Under the pieces are notes generated by a model that saw only the letters and a program-made list of their open reading frames with translations, ran no database searches and was not told the origin of the DNA. DNA of 64,000 nucleotides from Ceraceosorus guamensis. Taxonomy: Eukaryota > Basidiomycota > Exobasidiomycetes > Ceraceosorales > Ceraceosoraceae. Of the stretch, positions 44,207-55,135 are shown in pieces (the first letter of the stretch is position 1; each line of letters opens with the position of its first letter). Location of the stretch: contig NW_020290014.1 in assembly GCF_003144195.1 (NCBI RefSeq), forward strand, positions 186,001 to 250,000, in the 5' to 3' direction. The position numbers and the translations under genes are program-made.

Positions 44207-47200
44207 ATGGAGCGTCTTCCCTCGCTCGGCCAGCCCACAGGCTCGTCGCAGTCGTCGCAGTCTCAGGAGGTCAAGCACATGCTCGTCCTCCACCTTCCTA
44301 TAACATACTCAAAGCTGGACTCGTACTCTTCCCGTGGGCAAATCGTAGATGCTACAAGAAGTTGGTCGCGCCAATTGTGCTTTCTAGAGGACCACGGGGA
44401 GGTCACCCTGGCTCGAGCTAGCGAAGGTACCATCATTGACCATCTTGATCGTTCCATCCAAAGTGAGCAAGCACATTTTGCCAACAAGGTCGTCTCACGC
44501 AAGCATGCCAAGATCTGCTGGAACAATGGGGTGCCATCCATCGTCGACCTCGGAAGCACGCATGGCACGCAGTACTCAGATATTGGGGCGTACCTCGACC
44601 CTTACTCCAACAATTGGCGAGTTTCGTCGGCGCTTGCCGCTTTTGCGCCACCCGTCGCATTCTTGAAGCCAGGAATTCGTCAGAACTTGACCCACGGAGC
44701 TCTCATCACGCTTGGTAAGGACATGGGCTCTCAAGAACAGTGTCATCAAGCTGTTCGTGCGCTGGTGAGTGTTTATTGTCCCTCCGCGATGCAGAAGCGG
44801 ACCGATAGCTTGTCCTCTGCACTGGTGCAGATGATGCCGCATGGGAAACCTGAGCTAATGGCTCGCCGATCTTGTGATTCTACCTTCCCAGGTTGAGATC
44901 AGGAAGGTCTTGAGGCCTGTCGCCCAACAACACTATCTCCCTCCGCTCTCGGATGTAATCGCTTCGGATTCGACGCAGACTCTTCATCCATCGTGCTCTC
45001 TCCCCAGTAGCACTATGCAAGGGTCACTGGATGCATGCAAGAAGCCGATCACCGTTCACCGTGTGCACGACTCGGATGAAGAAGGCGACCAAGATGTACC
45101 TGAACTCACCAGCGACAGTGACGAGGTGGAGGTCATCGAGGAGCCGGAAGTCTCTCCAGAAGTGACCCTCGTCGGCATTCGCACACCAAGTCGCCGGCAT
45201 AACGAGCCGAGCGGGACTTGCAAGCTGGCATCCGGTCCCACTGCCGCACTCAAGACGGATGAAGACGTCGTGTTTAGCTTTTCGAGCTGGTCTCCTAAAG
45301 GGGGAGCACGCAGCCAGCCCACAGAGCGAGTCGTCCCACGTCCGATCGCAAGTGCCCCCACTCTCCATGCACGAGCGCTTATGGCTGGCTGGAGCGAGGC
45401 ACTCTTGCACCGTGCTTCCTTCAGCAAGTCCAGACCACTGGGGGCATCAACGCTCAGATCCGCGTCCTCTGCACTCACAAATCGCTTTGCCCAGCCCGCC
45501 TCACCGTCATCGGCAGCATCAGTAGCCGGCAGCGCGGCTAGCTCCGCAAAATCTGGACAGAGCGCGAATCCCGACGGTGTCTCAGCAGCATCTGTCGCAG
45601 AGGTCGTGCAGCGTCCTCGTCCACTAAGCTTCTCGCCATCTAGCAAGGCTCCCCTTGCGGTAGCCGATTCGAACGATCTGGACAGCGCCTCCGCCTCCGC
45701 TGTCCAGTCTACCAGCACCCGTCCATCTCAAACCCACGACGCTGGCATCGCCCTCGCAAACTTGGAATTTAATGTCAGCCCTCAATCAGGGCCAACCGAG
45801 GACGGACAGAGTGCATGGCTTGGAACGCGACGCATCAGCTCCACGCTTCACCCGCCTTGCTCGGATCGCTCCTCGGGCGAAGTTCCTCATGGCAATCTCG
45901 CCCTGGGCCCGTTCTCTGACCCCGACCGTGAAGGTCCTCTCTCTCTTCATTCTCTCTATCGACGCGAGACCAGTCCCGTGGATGAGTGTGACGATGACAA
46001 TTCTAACAGCTCCGATGAATCGGACGGCGACACATCGGATTCTTCCGGCTCGAAGGAACAAGACAGCCACTCTGAAACCAGTGTTCTTGACGGCGATGCT
46101 CAGCTCAGTGACGAGGAAGACATAGCTTCCGTGGCCGAAGATGCTAGCTTGTCTGACGACCTGGATGACGAGGCCTTCCCCGTCGAGGAGGGCGAGCTCG
46201 ATGAAGACGCCTTCTCAGAGGAGCCGGATGAGGAGGCTTTCCTTGAAGAATTAGATGAGGATGCCTTCCCTGATGATCTGGACGAAGATGACGGATCTGC
46301 GCGCGAGGGTACGTCCGCTGAACGCGAGGAACTGTCAGCGAGCGAGCAAAGCGAGGCTTCCCGAGACAATGGTCTCGAGCATGGCAACCGTCCCACCGAT
46401 CACGCACGCGGAGCTTCAAGCGAGAACCATGTGATGACTGACGTCAATGACAACTTGCCCGTGACAAGTCCAGCTGTGGTAGAAGCTACGCAGCGAGAGA
46501 TCATCCAAGATCGCGCCCCTGAAACGACTGCAGTCTTTACTCAAGAAGCGGCTGCAACGACAGTCGATGACTCCTCTGATTACAACCCCACCCTTGCCAT
46601 TACTCAAGCTCAGAGGTCTCCAGAGTCTAATCTCTCGCCTCTCACCAGTCAGCCACGGGACGACGACCGGCAGACGTTGCAAAGCAGGTACGAGCCCTCA
46701 TTGACTACTCACATGCAAGAGGCTGCTGAGCAGCTTCGCTGCTTGCAGCGCTCAGAACTGATACGGGCGGTCGTTGCAAGAAGAGAGGCTCTAGATCTCA
46801 GCCTGCAGCAAGAGAGAATTCGTTTCGCACGGGAAGAATCAGAGATGGCGCTCGCTCGCAGCATGAACGAGCAGCCTAGCTTCGAGGAGCAGCGGGTTCA
46901 GGATGCTGCGCCAACACAGGCAACCTCACCTGCAGCAGTCGAGACTCCAAGCACCCAACAGACACCTGCAGAACTCGAATCGCCACTTCGTCATCTCCGT
47001 GCGATGACAGCTCAGATGGGAAACCAAGGTCAGGTGCACGCTGCAATGCTCTTGCGACAGCTTCAAGCGCGACCCACTCCTTCCACACGTGAAGCGGCCG
47101 AAACACGCAGGCTGTCTCTTTGTGCGCTGACGCGCAGACTTGCCCGGATCGACTCCCCTGAGGCGCTCTTGCCGGTGGTCACGACTGTGACATCGCCGTC

Positions 47201-47561
47201 GAACATTTCTCAACATCCGCCGACAAAATCCTCGCCTTTTGTGTGCGACGTTGAGCAGCCTCTCGCCGAGACAGCCAAGGTTCAGAACAATGGCAAACGT
47301 AAGCGCAACTCGGTGGATGCCTCCACGCAGATCAACGAGGAGCAAGTCAGCGAGCGCATGAGCTCTCCTTTGCCCGTAAGCCCTCCCCCGAAGCGCGCCC
47401 GTCTCGACGTTTTCGGGGGTGTTGTTGTCGGCGCGATGATTGGTGCAGTCGGGTAAGTGCGCGGTCACCATTGTGTGTATGCTGTCAAAGCTGACATTTC
47501 GGTCGTGTCTTCTCTCAGCACCTTCGTAGGACTCGCCTCCTTAGGCCGCTCGAGCATGTAG
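44207..47561 (+). CDS. FHA-domain protein with acidic middle and hydrophobic C-terminal tail, 1,053 aa
   Basis: FHA domains bind phosphothreonine peptides. Exons are 44207-44764, 44892-47452 and 47519-47561, all in phase. The N-terminal FHA domain (about residues 25-185) keeps the binding signature VVSRKHAKI (about 95-103) and LGSTHGTQ (about 114-121). A long Ser/Pro-rich region follows, then a strongly acidic repeat-like stretch (about 595-655) built on DEDAFPDDLDE-type units. Next is a probable coiled coil (about 790-850, EQLRCLQRSELIRAVVARRE and on) with a bipartite basic patch near the end (PPPKRARLD). The last 25 residues are hydrophobic and Gly-rich (VVVGAMIGAVG, then TFVGLASLGRSSM from the tiny last exon). 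They could be a tail anchor. The FHA plus coiled coil plus tail order recalls SLMAP/PRO45-type STRIPAK subunits, but the resemblance is only architectural. Confidence 0.82.
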
Positions 47562-48521
47562 GCATGACGCGCCACGTCGCTCTGAAGGTCGCACACTCAG
47601 AAGTGTTAACAACCCTTTCCCAAGAAGTGCAGCGTTTGCGTGACCACTGCCGTGCGGTGGTTTCGCTCAGTCTCAAGCCGAATCTCTGATCCGAAAGAAT
47701 CCAACAGCCACAGTGTCAACTTCTCTTGATCGGTCCTAGTATTCCAACACAAGATCCACAATTTCAAGCGCTACTACTGGCTGAGAAAACTACCATCCAC
47801 CGAGCCGATCACATTTATCCATTTGTAATCCCGCATTCCTCTCACACGTCCTGCACACCCCTCATCTGTAAAGACCGCCCCCATGTTGAACTCATCGCCC
47901 TCGTCCTCGCCCTCGCCCACGACCCCCGCCTTGACTTTGAATTACGATGTTTGTGTTTCCGCGTCTGTGTGTAGCGGATTCGAGCCTTGAACGTGCGCAG
48001 CACAGATCCAAGGCCTGATGCGGTTCTATGTAGCTGTGGCCTGCATGTGGGCACAGCAGAATTGCGCCCTCGTGCGCAATTTTTAGCCCTCCAAAGAACG
48101 CTCGTTGCCAGAACGCCTCATCTATCCTACAGCTATTTGCAGTCACGGTCTGATGAGTGAGCTGCTGAATGCGGGCGCCGTTTTCCTAGCCACACAGCCA
48201 GCAGGCCTGCTGCTGCTGCAGCATCATGCACGCCAGCTTATCCGTGCATGCGCACATGCCCGTCACCTGATGCACGTTGAGTCGAGAGCCGGCGGTGAGC
48301 TCTCTTGCTGAATGCATAGAGACGGATGCGTGTTTCCGCCTTGCTATATTTCTTCCGCTCACAACTCCACGCTGCCATCCGCAGCTTCCAGAGCAGGTCG
48401 GCTGGTCCGCTCTCTTTTTGCAATCGTGGATTCAAGCCATCACCTTCATGAACTATCAGCCACCGCATTCCACTTCTCATCTCCTTGCGAGTGTCGGAGA
48501 GCCCTCCTCAGACTCTGCTCG
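47562..48521. other. Intergenic region between the FHA gene and the ArAE-like gene
   Basis: About 960 nt between two plus-strand genes. No exon is supported. One open frame continues upstream in frame with the next gene's start (from about 48312) but lacks a better ATG. A CTGCTGCTGCTGCAGCA tract lies near 48207-48224. Confidence 0.5.
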
Positions 48522-51500
48522 ATGAGCGAACCCGCTAGCAATGCCGCGCTTGGGGCGACCCGTTCCCAAGCCACTGCGACCTCCCAAAGCGGGCTTCCGA
48601 ACCAAGAGCCTTCACCGACTTCCACCGCTCCTGAGAACAAGGGTGCGCCATCGGAAGACGCAGCTTTGAAAGATGCCGCTTCGCGCGGCGAAGATGTCGG
48701 CGCGGACCCACGCCGAAAGAGTCGGGTGCCAGAGTGGATGTCCAAAGCGTTGAAAGATCCGCGAAGCTGGAAGAACCTGCTCCGTTGCTGGGCGGCTTCG
48801 TGGGTATGCTTCATTCTGCTCTTTCCCAACAAGTCGCTGGCCACGCTCGGTCAAGCTGCTTTCTTCACGTGTATCGTCACGATCATGATCCCATCCAACA
48901 TGCCCGTCTTTATTTGGCTGCTGGCCAACACCACCTTGGTCCTTGGAGCAGCTTTCGGGTGGGCCTGGTCCGCCGCGGGAATGGCTGCATCTCGACGTGC
49001 CAGACCTGCGGGTGTACTGAGCGAGAGGTTGCAATCCGTGCAGAGCTCCGTCGCTACGGCGACCAACCCGCAAGCTGCTTACAGGGGTGCCATCTTCAGG
49101 GGAGAGCTCGTCCAGCCGGCCAGCACTGGAGTCACGGCTGCCTTCTTCGTCGTGGGCTGCTACTTCTTTGCAGTGATCATGGCCAAAGCACCAAAGCTCA
49201 AGATCTTCGCAATCTTTGGAATCATCGTCATGGACATCGGATTGACCTACGGGCCGCTCTTTCCAGCGCCTCCATACACTATCCCGACCATTTTCATGCT
49301 ACCGATCGGCGTAGCGCTTGGAGTAGCATTCGCATGTATGCTGCTCATCTTCCCCGAAACGCTCTCCCACAGCTGGACGACTGGTCTGACAGAGCTGCTT
49401 GGCACTCTGAGCAAGTTGCTTAGCGTCCACCAAGACAGTCTCAAAGCCATTGCGCAAGATCCTGCCGCTGCACGCAGCTTCGAGACGAAATTCGCACCTG
49501 TGCGACTGAGCGCCATCGACCTGCTGGAGAGCTTGGGTGGACAGCAAGCCTTCCTTGACCTGGAGGTATCCTATGCGCGCTACTCCAACAAGGACCTCAA
49601 GTCGATGTACAAGAAAGTCGCTTTGACCACGGTGCGCCTGATGGGCATTCAAGCTTTTCATCATTTCATCGAGGATGACGACATCAACTACGGAGCTTCG
49701 CTGGATGACGTCACCGAGGGCAAAGAAGTGCTCAATGACGATGTCGAAAAGCAGACCGTCCACGCTGCGGACACCGCAAGGCTACACGATCTGCGTCAAA
49801 AGATGCGCGTCGCTCAACGCCAGCAAGGCGTGGAGCTCAGTCAACTGCTCCCCAAGATGGAGGCAGCCAGCGAACGCTTGTTTGCAGCTTCCTATCAATG
49901 TCTGCACGAGACTTCGCAGTGGCTGCGCGCGACGAACCAAAACAGATGGCTCGGGCAACAGAGCGCGGAACAGCACCAAAAAAGCCTCGACTTGCTGACC
50001 GCAGCGGCGCAGGAGCTGACGGAAGCTGTGGCAGATTTCAAGTCGAAGGAGCTGGCCCAACTCATTGCCCCATGTGAGTTGCGAAATGCAAGGTTCGTCA
50101 TGTCCGCGCTGGACTCATCTCGACCCGTTCTTCGTTGCAGACGCACAGCACTTTCGCATTGGAGACGATGGGGAGCATTTTCTGACAGACGAAACTGTTC
50201 AGGACTTTTCACTTGGCTGTCGTCCGCTTCATTTGGCATTCGTCTGGGTCAAGAATCAGGAGAGGTTCGCATTGACCCTGGCTGACTTTACGAGAGAGGT
50301 GCGCCACATTGCTCAGAAGCATCCGCGCAGCAAGCTCTGGTTCCCACTGTCTCTGCGCAAGTTGTGGAAAGTGGCCTTCTCGAGACATCACGGACACACC
50401 GGAGGCATCGTGTCTGCAGGCGCTCAAGGGGTGGAAGAGCCAGCACCAGCAACGTCGTCGAGTAGCGGCTCTACCACAGGCGTTAACCATGGCGCCGACG
50501 ATTCCGACGAGGAGGAAGAAGAAGCTCTACCAGACAAGCGCGAGCTGAAGCGGCAAGAAAAGGCCAAAGCTGCAGAGCGCAAGGCCGAGGCAAAGCGCAA
50601 GCGACTGCAAGCGATGCGAGATCTGGACTCCTTACCTCCTTCGCACGTGGGCCACAAGCTAGGAAGATCGCTTGCAGGCTTCTACGACTTTTTCTCCTCA
50701 TCCGATGGCATGTTTGCACTTCGATTTGTGATTGGATCGATCGCGCTCTGGGTGCCGGCGGTCCTTCCAAGCTCGGCTGGCTTTGTCTACCAGAATCGAG
50801 GTATCTGGGCGCTCATCATGTTCCAGACCGGGATGGCGAGCACGAGTGGCGAGCTGTTCTTTTCGATTGCCGCTAGACTGCTTGGCACGGTCATAGGACT
50901 GCTGGCTGGTGCGGTTTGCTGGTACATCGGATCGGGAAGCGGCAACGGCAATCCTTACGGTCTCGCAGCTACGATGGCAGTGGTGCTCCTACCCATCATG
51001 TTCTTCCGGCTATACGCACCGCCAATCCTTCTCTTACCAACGATGATGTGCGGCGTGACAGTCGTTCTCATCGTTGGCTACAGCTGGATTGATGCGGGCC
51101 ACCTGGCTGGCATCTCTGTCAACAGCGGCATCGGCATCGAGGTGGCATGGAGAAGAGGATTACTGGTCATCATCGGAATGGCAGTCTCTGTCATCATCGT
51201 CCTTTTCCCGCGTCCTCCGAGCACCAGGAAGCAGGTCAGATTGCATTTTGCAGCTTCCACAGCGTCAATTTTGGATCTCTACGAGAGTCTCATGGGCGCA
51301 TTCGTGACTGTTGCGGACCGACAAGAGGATCTCGCATCGCTCGACGAGACTTTGGCATCTTTGCGGCCACGTTACGTCGGCGCGTTGGTGAGACTCAAAG
51401 GCCTAAAAGCGGCGGTCGGCATGGCCAGACTGGATCTTCAAATCCGAGGGAAATGGCCGGCAAAGAGATACGAGCAGATGCTGACTGTTCACGCCAGGCT

Positions 51501-51879
51501 GCTCGAATCTCTCTCCCAGCTCTTTGCCGTTCTTTCAGACACCAAAGATGATCTGGAGTGGAGGCGACGCTTCGGGAAGAGGACACCCTTCTGCAGCCCA
51601 GAGATCACTCAAGACGTGATCGCGACGTTGGTGCTCGTGCAGCACGCCTTGAAGAGCGGGCGATTGATTCCACCGGGTGCCACTGGGTCCTTGTTGGACA
51701 GAGTGGTGGTCAGGTATCAGCAAGTTTTCCGGGAGCGCACCTCTTCCAATGCTTCGCGAGCTGAACAGCTCACTCTGGAACAAGTCAGAGACGATACCTA
51801 TGTACTCCACATGGCTGGTGTCTCCAGCTTTTTCGCTTTCGTCGCTCGTCTCGATGAGCTTGTCGCGCTCTGTCTCTGA
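48522..51879 (+). CDS. ArAE-like (aromatic acid exporter / FUSC-type) membrane protein, 1,096 aa
   Basis: Fungal members of this superfamily are large integral membrane proteins with two helical bundles; bacterial relatives export aromatic acids. Exons are 48522-50073 and 50141-51879, joined across a 67-nt intron. After a polar N-terminus (about 75 residues) come RKSRVPEWMSKAL and a first bundle of about six helices (residues 92-300). Within it are SLATLGQAAFFTCIVTIMIP and PPYTIPTIFMLPIGVALGV. A long soluble helical region follows, then a charged linker (about 610-690). The second bundle (about 700-860) has GFVYQNRGIWALIMFQTGMA and a run of four or five helices. The C-terminal part is soluble and helical. 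This fits the fungal ArAE_2_N/ArAE_2 family that includes yeast Bre4. Substrate is unknown. The start is the first good ATG after an upstream open stretch. Confidence 0.85.
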
Positions 51880-52358
51880 GCACGGAGTCGATCGTGTTCG
51901 ACTTGCCGCACAGTTCGCGCCTTTTGTAAATGGACCCTGTCTCTAGTCATTCGCCCCGCTAATGAGCATGATACCCATGTGATGCACCAAGAGTTCGACT
52001 GTGCTGCGCCAAGGTGGTGAAGTCATTTGGCAGGTTGGCGGGGCTGGAACGGATGCTCGTGAGGACGTGTGTGCTGGTAATGTCCCCGCACGCAATATAG
52101 AGGGTGAGTGGTACAGCACGTGCGGATTCCGCGCAGCCGGCAACTCCGGGCCGGATGTGACGCTTCGCGGCGGGGCCCCGTGTAAGCAACCTTGTTGCAT
52201 GGCAGCTGTGTACGTCAATTGAATGCCTTTCACTAACTGGTGACAATGCACCCTAACGCGATGAACATGAGCGAACTCACGCGAGCTGTCCTCATCCCTC
52301 TTACACACCCTCACTCGCGCGAATCAAATCTCGATACGCTCTCGCAGGATTCGTCAAC
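51880..52358. other. Promoter-containing gap upstream of the acyl-CoA dehydrogenase gene
   Basis: About 480 nt between two plus-strand genes. Nothing beyond the expected 3' UTR and promoter was recognised. A CTCTCGCAG lies 12 nt before the next ATG and could be the acceptor of a 5' UTR intron, but no matching donor was clear. Confidence 0.45.
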
Positions 52359-54368
52359 ATGCGCATCGAGGAAGTGCACCGCCTCAATCCACCCATCGAG
52401 GGCGACCCTTGGGAAGTCCAGCCGGTTTTGCGATCGCTGCTAGCCCGACACTTGGCTGCTACAGTGCCCGACTCCAATCCAGAGCTCCACCATGAGCTGC
52501 TGGAGCGACTGCGCAGTCTCGGAAAGGAAGTGCAGACGAGCCTGAGGCCGATCGCCGAGACGTTGGACCCTTGCGAGGGACCCAAGCTGATCCAGTATGA
52601 CCAGTGGGGTCAGCGATTGGACAAGGTCGTCACGAGCGAGGGATGGAGAGCCATCGCCACTTGGCTGGCTGAGCGAGGCGTGCCTGGAGAGGCGTTCGAC
52701 GAAGAGTACCAACAAGCGTACTTGGCTGATAGGGAGAAGAGCGCTGGCGGCAAAAAGAGATTGGGCGGAGCTGCTCGTTTGTATGCTCAGGCTCGCACCC
52801 ATCTCGTGTCGGCAGACAGCCACGTCGGTCTGTGTCCCATCAGCATGACTGATGGCGGTATCCTGGCTCTGGCTCGATTTGGCACCAAGGATCAAAAGGA
52901 TCGATGGCTTGCGCGTCTGCTGCACCGCGGGCCGGGTGCAGCGTTCGCAGGGCAGTGGATGACCGAAAGAGCAGGCGGAAGCTCCGTCAACTTCACCGAG
53001 ACGAGAGCTGCGCGACTGGATGGGGGCGATTCTACCAAGGGCAAGCCTGGAGACTTGTACCTCTTGAACGGCTTCAAATGGTTCTCTTCAGCTGCGGATG
53101 GTCACGTCGCCTTTGCGCTGGCCAGGACATCGGACGAGGGTTCCAGAGGCTTGTCGCTATTCCTCGTCCCTTTGCGTCGTCAGGACCGACCTGCGCTGCC
53201 GGCAAACTTGGTACCCGAGTGCGATGCACGAGCACCTCATTCCACACTGAATGGAGTGCGCATTCATCGACTGAAGAACAAGCTCGGCTCTCACCATCTG
53301 CCTACAGCCGAGCTTGAGCTCGATGGGGCCGTCGCGGAGCTGGTGGGTGAAGTCGGCAAAGGGGTGAAGCAGATCTCCAACATTCTCAACATCACTCGCA
53401 TTTACAGCGCCAGTGGATCTGTCGCAGCTCTCGCTCGCAACCACAATCTGGCCGTGGAGTACGCCAAGGGAAGAACGGTGGATGGGGGACACCTGCTCGC
53501 GAACGTGCCCTTGCACGTGGCGGAGCTCGCCAAGGTCGGCGTTATCCATTCTGGCCTATCGGCGCTCCTTTGGAAAGCAGTAGCGCTCTACTCAAGAGTG
53601 GAAGCGGACAAAGCACTGCCTCACGAAGCAGCCATGGCCAGGTTGCTCATTCCCGTTGTCAAGGCGTACGCTGCCACGCTGGGAACGCAGTACTCGGCGG
53701 TCTGCTTGGCGAGTTTGGGAGGCCAAGGATATATGTCCGAGACGCCTACAACGACACTGCTCAGAGACAGCCTCGTCGAGACGATCTGGGAAGGCACAGC
53801 TTCGGTGCTGAGCTTGGACGTAGCTCGCGTGCTTGTGCAGACCAGAGGAGAAGCCCTGTTCGAATTTGTCGTCGAGATTGAGCGTTCCCTGGGAGAGTCG
53901 TACCAGCATCTTAGACCAGCTACAGACGCTTCGAAGAATGAAGGCTTTCAGTCTGGCCCAGCCGAAGATGTCCGAGACCTATTGCGAGACACTACAGACT
54001 GCCTCGACGCTTTGCGAAGTCGCGGCTGGAAAATGCTGCAGAGCGGTCTGGCCAGCAACGACGCTCGGATCGCCCGTTTGCTGCTGGAGACCATCGCCAA
54101 GGTCACCGCCATTGAACAGCTGCTAGCGCACGCAGCTTGGCTGAACACCACTCATCAGAATGCTTTCGAAGCTGTCCTCTACGTCAAGCGAGCTCAGCGC
54201 TTCCTCGAATTGACAGGCGGCTTTGAGACGACGATACGTCAGCTTCAAGTCGAGTCGGCTAGCTTTTCGGAGACAGCAAGCACCGACAGACTCTTGGCTC
54301 TCATCGACGTCCCCATGGTTGGACCCTCTCCTGCTCAGTCCCTTGGCGCTCTGAGGGCGAATCTGTAG
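52359..54368 (+). CDS. AidB-like acyl-CoA dehydrogenase, single exon, 669 aa
   Basis: A flavoprotein of the acyl-CoA dehydrogenase superfamily, in the AidB-like branch that has an added C-terminal helical domain. It is the only intron-free protein gene of this size in the window. Family landmarks: YAQARTHLVSADSHVGLCPISMT near residue 142 (quoted in part), QWMTERAGGSS (about 199-209), FKWFSSAADG (about 239), the NITRIYSASG helix (about 346) and ETIWEGTASVLSLDV (about 473). The last corresponds to the FAD-contacting part of the family. The C-terminal 180 residues are mostly helical. Some AidB-like proteins have weak dehydrogenase activity and bind DNA; fungal members are mostly assumed to act on branched or unusual acyl-CoAs. 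No clear mitochondrial presequence and no C-terminal SKL-type signal (ends RANL) is seen. Substrate and compartment remain open. Confidence 0.9.
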   Translation: MRIEEVHRLNPPIEGDPWEVQPVLRSLLARHLAATVPDSNPELHHELLERLRSLGKEVQTSLRPIAETLDPCEGPKLIQYDQWGQRLDKVVTSEGWRAIATWLAERGVPGEAFDEEYQQAYLADREKSAGGKKRLGGAARLYAQARTHLVSADSHVGLCPISMTDGGILALARFGTKDQKDRWLARLLHRGPGAAFAGQWMTERAGGSSVNFTETRAARLDGGDSTKGKPGDLYLLNGFKWFSSAADGHVAFALARTSDEGSRGLSLFLVPLRRQDRPALPANLVPECDARAPHSTLNGVRIHRLKNKLGSHHLPTAELELDGAVAELVGEVGKGVKQISNILNITRIYSASGSVAALARNHNLAVEYAKGRTVDGGHLLANVPLHVAELAKVGVIHSGLSALLWKAVALYSRVEADKALPHEAAMARLLIPVVKAYAATLGTQYSAVCLASLGGQGYMSETPTTTLLRDSLVETIWEGTASVLSLDVARVLVQTRGEALFEFVVEIERSLGESYQHLRPATDASKNEGFQSGPAEDVRDLLRDTTDCLDALRSRGWKMLQSGLASNDARIARLLLETIAKVTAIEQLLAHAAWLNTTHQNAFEAVLYVKRAQRFLELTGGFETTIRQLQVESASFSETASTDRLLALIDVPMVGPSPAQSLGALRANL

Positions 54369-54853
54369 CCCTTGCCGATCCGTGGTCCGATTCACGCTGC
54401 TGCACGTGCAGAGCTACAGAATAGCTAATGGATCTCGATTGCTTCACAGACGGCATTGAAAGACTACGTCTCCGTTTCTCTTCCGTTGCAAACGCTCCAT
54501 GTGGCAGCGGTCTAGCGTAGATACCCAAGTGTGAGAGTAGAGCGCTCATTGATACCGACCGCAAAGCAGTGGGCGATTTCTCTGACAAGCAAGGTCTGCG
54601 AATCGACAACAGCGCTTGCTGGCTGAGAACTGTGTCGTAGCGATCATGATTTCAGCGTTGGTTTGAGCGCGGCGAAGAACTCGAGAGCTTCCAGCAATGT
54701 CGATGTGCAAGCGGAAATCCGTACACTGACGTCGACCTTGTCAATTCTCGAGGCGACTGAATGGAGCACTGAAAAGAATCGGGACAGCAGAGGGCAAAAA
54801 GCACACGCCGGCTCTTCGAAACCGTCGGCGGCCTAAAAGACACAAAACTAAAA
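54369..54853. other. Spacer between the acyl-CoA dehydrogenase gene and the 5S rRNA gene
   Basis: About 480 nt with no coding exon recognised. Immediately beyond the 3' end of the 5S gene (minus strand) lie T-runs (GTTTTTAGTTTTG) that would end RNA polymerase III transcription. Confidence 0.5.
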
Positions 54854-54972
54854 ACCTACGGCATCTGGGATTCACGAGTGGTCCCCCACCTCATTACTGA
54901 CCAGACCCTACAGGGTTTCCGCTTCTGGGATCAGACGGGACCAGGCACGTTTCCTGTGGTGTGGCCGTAGAT
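54854..54972 (-). rRNA. 5S ribosomal RNA gene, 119 nt, dispersed copy
   Basis: Read on the minus strand, the sequence begins ATCTACGGCCACACC and ends AATCCCAGATGCCGTAGGT. Nine terminal bases (ATCTACGGC) pair with the last nine (GCCGTAGGT) to make helix I, with one G-U pair. Inside are the hallmark 5S blocks TCCCGTCTGATCCCAGAAG, GTCAGTA and AGGTGGGGGACCAC, in correct order and spacing. Total length 119 nt is canonical. T-runs follow the 3' end. Compared with basidiomycete 5S as I remember it, the box A region (GAAGCGGAAACC) is somewhat divergent, so it may be a variant copy. It stands alone among protein genes, so 5S genes are at least partly dispersed in this genome. Confidence 0.88.
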
Positions 54973-54986
54973 ACTAGACTGATCAT

Positions 54987-55003
54987 GTCACAAATATATA
55001 TAC
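54987..55003 (-). promoter_or_regulatory. Upstream TATA element of the 5S rRNA gene
   Basis: On the minus strand this 17-nt block reads GTATATATATTTGTGAC and lies 14 nt upstream of the first 5S base. The TATA part therefore falls near -25, where some fungal 5S genes carry a polymerase III TATA box. The identical block at the same distance upstream of the second 5S-like copy supports a real function. Confidence 0.7.
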
Positions 55004-55004
55004 G

Positions 55005-55104
55005 GTTCTCACTCCCATCATCCCGTGCAGCTCGCTTCGCTCGCTGCACCCGCTATCACAGATCGGACGGGATGTGGCTCGTTTCCGGGGGTATGGCTGT
55101 AGAT
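55005..55104 (-). pseudogene. Truncated second 5S rRNA-like copy
   Basis: Minus-strand reading begins ATCTACAGCCATACC, keeps GGAAACGAGCCACATCCCGTCCGATCTG in the expected order (quoted in pieces: GGAAACG, ATCCCGTCCGATCTG) and ends near GGGATGATGGGAGTGAGAACC. The first 50 nt are clearly 5S-like. The middle holds a GC-rich hairpin (GTGCAGC...GCTGCAC), and the 3' strand of helix I is missing. It runs straight into the TATA block of the complete 5S gene. About 19 nt of 3' end are absent, so it is probably a relic, though its own upstream TATA element is intact. Confidence 0.6.
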
Positions 55105-55118
55105 ATTGTGGGCAGCAT

Positions 55119-55135
55119 GTCACAAATATATATAC
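55119..55135 (-). promoter_or_regulatory. Upstream TATA element of the truncated 5S copy
   Basis: A perfect 17-nt copy of the block upstream of the complete 5S gene, again exactly 14 nt before the first 5S base. The 14-nt spacers differ in sequence, so the 17-nt block is preferentially conserved. Confidence 0.6.

Noticed and set aside
45024-46419. Minus-strand open frames opposite the FHA gene, including a Ser-rich one
   Set aside because: They are antisense reflections of acidic and Ser-rich codons in the FHA protein.
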